A DNA stretch of 7,130 nt from Acidobacteriota bacterium (lineage in GTDB: Bacteria; Acidobacteriota; Blastocatellia; Pyrinomonadales; Pyrinomonadaceae): contig QHXH01000287.1 of the NCBI GenBank assembly GCA_003222855.1, positions 3,623 to 10,752 on the forward strand. The letters run 5' to 3'. The notes beneath the pieces are model-generated. The model ran no database searches, had not been told where the DNA came from, and worked only from the letters and a program-made list of their open reading frames with translations. Position numbers and translations under genes: made by a program. Positions 5,865-7,130 of the stretch are shown in pieces. Numbering within the stretch: the stretch's first letter is position 1; every line of letters starts with the position of its first letter.

Positions 5865-6406
5865 TCAGTGCCGCCGGTATTCCTTGTGCTCTGGATTCCA
5901 GTCATAAATAAGCGGCCCATTCGTTGAATCTTCTAAAATCGCCGAATCGTTTTCACTGATTCGTAGATGGAGGCTATAAAGCAATCGGTCCTGTTTGTGT
6001 CCCAAAGTCGATGCGTAAACGCTGATTTTGCATCCGCCTGCGGGCCGTAGTCTCTCACTCTCTTCAGCAACAAAATGATGATAAACCGCGACGCCCTCTG
6101 GTCCTACGAACAAGCCACTGCCTCTAACCAAGTTCGGATGATCTCCATATCCCCAAGAGCTGAACCATCGTCTTTCGCTGTTCTGAGTGAATATGACATA
6201 CATATTCTCGATGATGTTTCCGCGTCGCGCAGTGCTGAACAGTAAGCAACGAAGGAAAATCTTAGGCTTCGAGTCTTCGTAGACGAACGCAATAATATTA
6301 GGCCGGGTCATCCGAACTTTGCCCCGCCGGACCAGCGCTAGGTTAGAACTGAGATTACTAGAGATATCGAAGAAATTGCGACTGTGAAAATCTCAGTAGC
6401 TTTCAT
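5865..6406 (-). pseudogene. Membrane-anchored protein of unknown function, broken by a one-base frameshift
   Basis: A start at 6406 gives MKATEIFTVAISSISLVISV, an N-terminal transmembrane helix, then LT and TAG at 6338-6340. In the frame one base back, the reading goes on from 6341 as LALVRRGKVRMTRPN, and from the Met at 6311 continues 148 residues to a TGA at 5865. Joining the frames gives about 180 residues: one helix, a positive RRGKVRM stop-transfer segment, then a soluble domain with FLRCLLFSTARRG, GSGLFVGPEGVAVYHHF and a final YDWNPEHKEY. This matches my memory of an uncharacterised family with a helix followed by RRGxVKMTxP and a GSGLFVGxxGVA block. Loss of one C in an ancestral ACCCTA would explain the break. 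A sequencing error in that short C run is possible. The 148-residue part alone could still be translated from 6311 without its anchor, though it has no good ribosome site. Confidence 0.72.
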
Positions 6407-6446
6407 CCGCTAAAACTTTCCAGCGCAAAACGGGTCATTCTCACAT

Positions 6447-6797
6447 TTAGGTTTTCGCAAAACGGATCCGACTCTCGGTCACAACAACAAAACGCCCTAA
6501 CAGCATATCGCTGTGCTGACTCAGCAGCTGATCCAGCACCCGGATTTTGTTGGCAGCGCGCTCGTTTGCTAAGCGAAGAAAAACGACGCCATGATGCGGG
6601 CGTCGTTCGCGAAAGACCTTCTCTCAGAATCCTCGATCATTAGTAATCACAATGCGTCCGTCGACTTGGGCAATCTCTAACACTTTATCATCGTCAATTC
6701 CACGTGCCTGACTATAAACCGAGAATACGTCATGACCTTGCTGTTCCAGCCAAAGTGCGACCGCAGGACCGGTACACTCATCGACCAGAAGCTTCAT
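6447..6797 (-). pseudogene. DUF5615 PIN-like toxin with internal TGA
   Basis: Translation from 6797 gives MKLLVDECTGPAVALWLEQQ, continues to VITNDRGF, then hits TGA at codon 58 (6624-6626). The same frame goes on as EKVFRERRPHHGVVFLRL to a TAA at 6447. Ignoring the TGA, the length is 116 residues, normal for DUF5615 (PIN-like, Mut7-C-related) proteins. The acidic residues of the expected nuclease site are present (Asp6/Glu7 in DEC, Asp54 in TND). Relatives commonly have Gly at the stop position, so one GGA-to-TGA change would explain it. The start touches the antitoxin stop with no gap, typical of a coupled antitoxin-toxin pair. Truncation removes half of the fold, so the toxin is probably dead. 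Readthrough or sequence error remain possible. Confidence 0.85.
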
Positions 6798-7046
6798 CTA
6801 TGCGTGCTCCATCTCAAGCGGTACGAAGGATGCGTCCTCAAGAGTCTTCATGGCAAAAAGAAAACATGCCTGAATATCTTCTTCAGTCAGTCCGTCATAT
6901 TCCTCAGTAATGTCGGCTGTGGTAGATCCATGCGCGAGCAGATTAAGAATGTAGTCTACTGGCAGCCGGGTGCCTTTGATGACGGGCTTGCCCACCATCA
7001 CTTTGGGATCAACTGTTATTCTTGCAAGCAGTTCTTCGTCTTTCAT
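6798..7046 (-). CDS. DUF433-family antitoxin
   Basis: This 82-residue protein has the DUF433 pattern: ITVDPKVMVGKPVIKGTRLP (10-29), VDYILNLLAHG, then TEEYDGLTEEDIQACFLFAM. The family has a compact helix-turn-helix-like fold and is usually encoded just before a DUF5615 toxin, as here. It is expected to neutralise the toxin and bind its own promoter. GGGAG at 7054-7058, seven bases upstream, supports the ATG at 7046. Its TAG (6798-6800) abuts the toxin ATG (6795-6797). The antitoxin is intact while the toxin is interrupted. Confidence 0.9.
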   Translation of the reverse strand: MKDEELLARITVDPKVMVGKPVIKGTRLPVDYILNLLAHGSTTADITEEYDGLTEEDIQACFLFAMKTLEDASFVPLEMEHA

Positions 7047-7053
7047 TGTTCAT

Positions 7054-7058
7054 CTCCC
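7054..7058 (-). promoter_or_regulatory. Ribosome binding site of the DUF433 gene
   Basis: GGGAG on the minus strand is seven bases before the ATG at 7046 and directly abuts the inverted repeat at 7059-7075. Confidence 0.6.
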
Positions 7059-7075
7059 AATCGCGTTCCGCGATT
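7059..7075. promoter_or_regulatory. Perfect 7-bp inverted repeat before the antitoxin gene, candidate operator
   Basis: AATCGCG (7059-7065), loop of three, CGCGATT (7069-7075). It overlaps the probable stop of the gene upstream and touches the antitoxin ribosome site. Antitoxins of such pairs often bind palindromes at this place, so an autoregulatory operator is plausible. A small RNA hairpin that covers the ribosome site is an alternative reading. Confidence 0.4.
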
Positions 7076-7130
7076 ACTTTACCACCGCGCCCACCGCCCC
7101 GGCCACGCGTTGATTCACCCACTTGCCTTC
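7074..7130 (-). CDS. Possible C-terminal tail of an upstream gene (partial)
   Basis: Eighteen codons, reading EGKWVNQRVAGAVGAVVK, end in TAA at 7074-7076 and run off the window edge. The frame is open and gene-like, and the neighbouring gene begins 27 bases later on the same strand. Too little is visible to name it or to be certain that it is coding. Confidence 0.3.
   Translation of the reverse strand, partial: EGKWVNQRVAGAVGAVVK

Noticed and set aside
6335..6345. Programmed ribosomal frameshift in the membrane protein gene.
   Set aside because: No slippery heptamer of the usual X XXY YYZ type is at the join; loss of one C from a short C run is simpler.
6348..6397. Inverted repeat ACTGAGATT / AATCTCAGT with a 32-base loop, considered as a terminator after the toxin.
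   Set aside because: It lies inside the coding start of the frameshifted membrane protein, has a long loop and no T-run; probably chance.
6624..6626. Selenocysteine or programmed readthrough at the TGA in the toxin gene.
   Set aside because: Selenocysteine is not expected in a PIN-like nuclease at this position, and no obvious selenocysteine-insertion stem was seen after the codon; a simple nonsense change is sufficient.
6704..6910. Plus-strand 68-residue open frame over the toxin-antitoxin junction.
   Set aside because: It overlaps two recognised minus-strand genes and has no features of its own.

Overview
All supported genes in this window lie on the minus strand, so biological order runs from high to low coordinates. 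Base composition is moderate (roughly half G+C). The likely source is a soil-type Acidobacteriota, perhaps Blastocatellia/Pyrinomonadales; Verrucomicrobiota is the main alternative. This is an inference from three things: short intergenic palindromes of the GCTCCTAAAGGAGC type, an N-terminal CPxC...FCxxDG ribbon that is common in acidobacterial proteins, and a secreted M28 peptidase. No single marker proves it.

Layout in direction of transcription. (a) 7130-7074: possible tail of an unseen gene. (b) 7046-6447: a type II toxin-antitoxin-like pair, an intact DUF433 antitoxin followed with no gap by a DUF5615 PIN-like toxin that carries an in-frame TGA at codon 58. (c) 6406-5865: a membrane-anchored protein of unknown function whose frame is broken by one base just after its transmembrane helix. 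(d) 5839-5750: the first ~18 codons of a pntAb-like gene, cut off and replaced by the start of an AIM24 gene. (e) 5772-3890: two tandem AIM24-family (DUF124) proteins with zinc ribbons. (f) 3848-2088: pntAb and pntB, the membrane alpha-2 and beta subunits of proton-translocating NAD(P) transhydrogenase, separated by a long imperfect hairpin repeat. (g) 2071-1832: a small basic protein of unknown function. (h) 1831-1554: a non-coding stretch with four related short palindromes. (i) 1553-1: a secreted zinc aminopeptidase-type M28 peptidase that runs off the window.

The main theme is a disturbed transhydrogenase locus. The NAD-binding subunit PntAa is absent from the window. An orphan 5' piece of a second pntAb lies upstream of the AIM24 pair. 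The complete-looking pntAb seems to have lost about 14 residues of its last membrane helix, and PntB stops right after its conserved GDA, without the usual short C-terminal helix. With the toxin nonsense mutation and the frameshifted membrane protein, five neighbouring genes show damage or remodelling in about 5 kb. Either this segment is decaying or rearranging, or part of the damage is assembly error; reads would separate these. The AIM24 pair, probably co-transcribed with pntAb-pntB, is the most interesting functional association.
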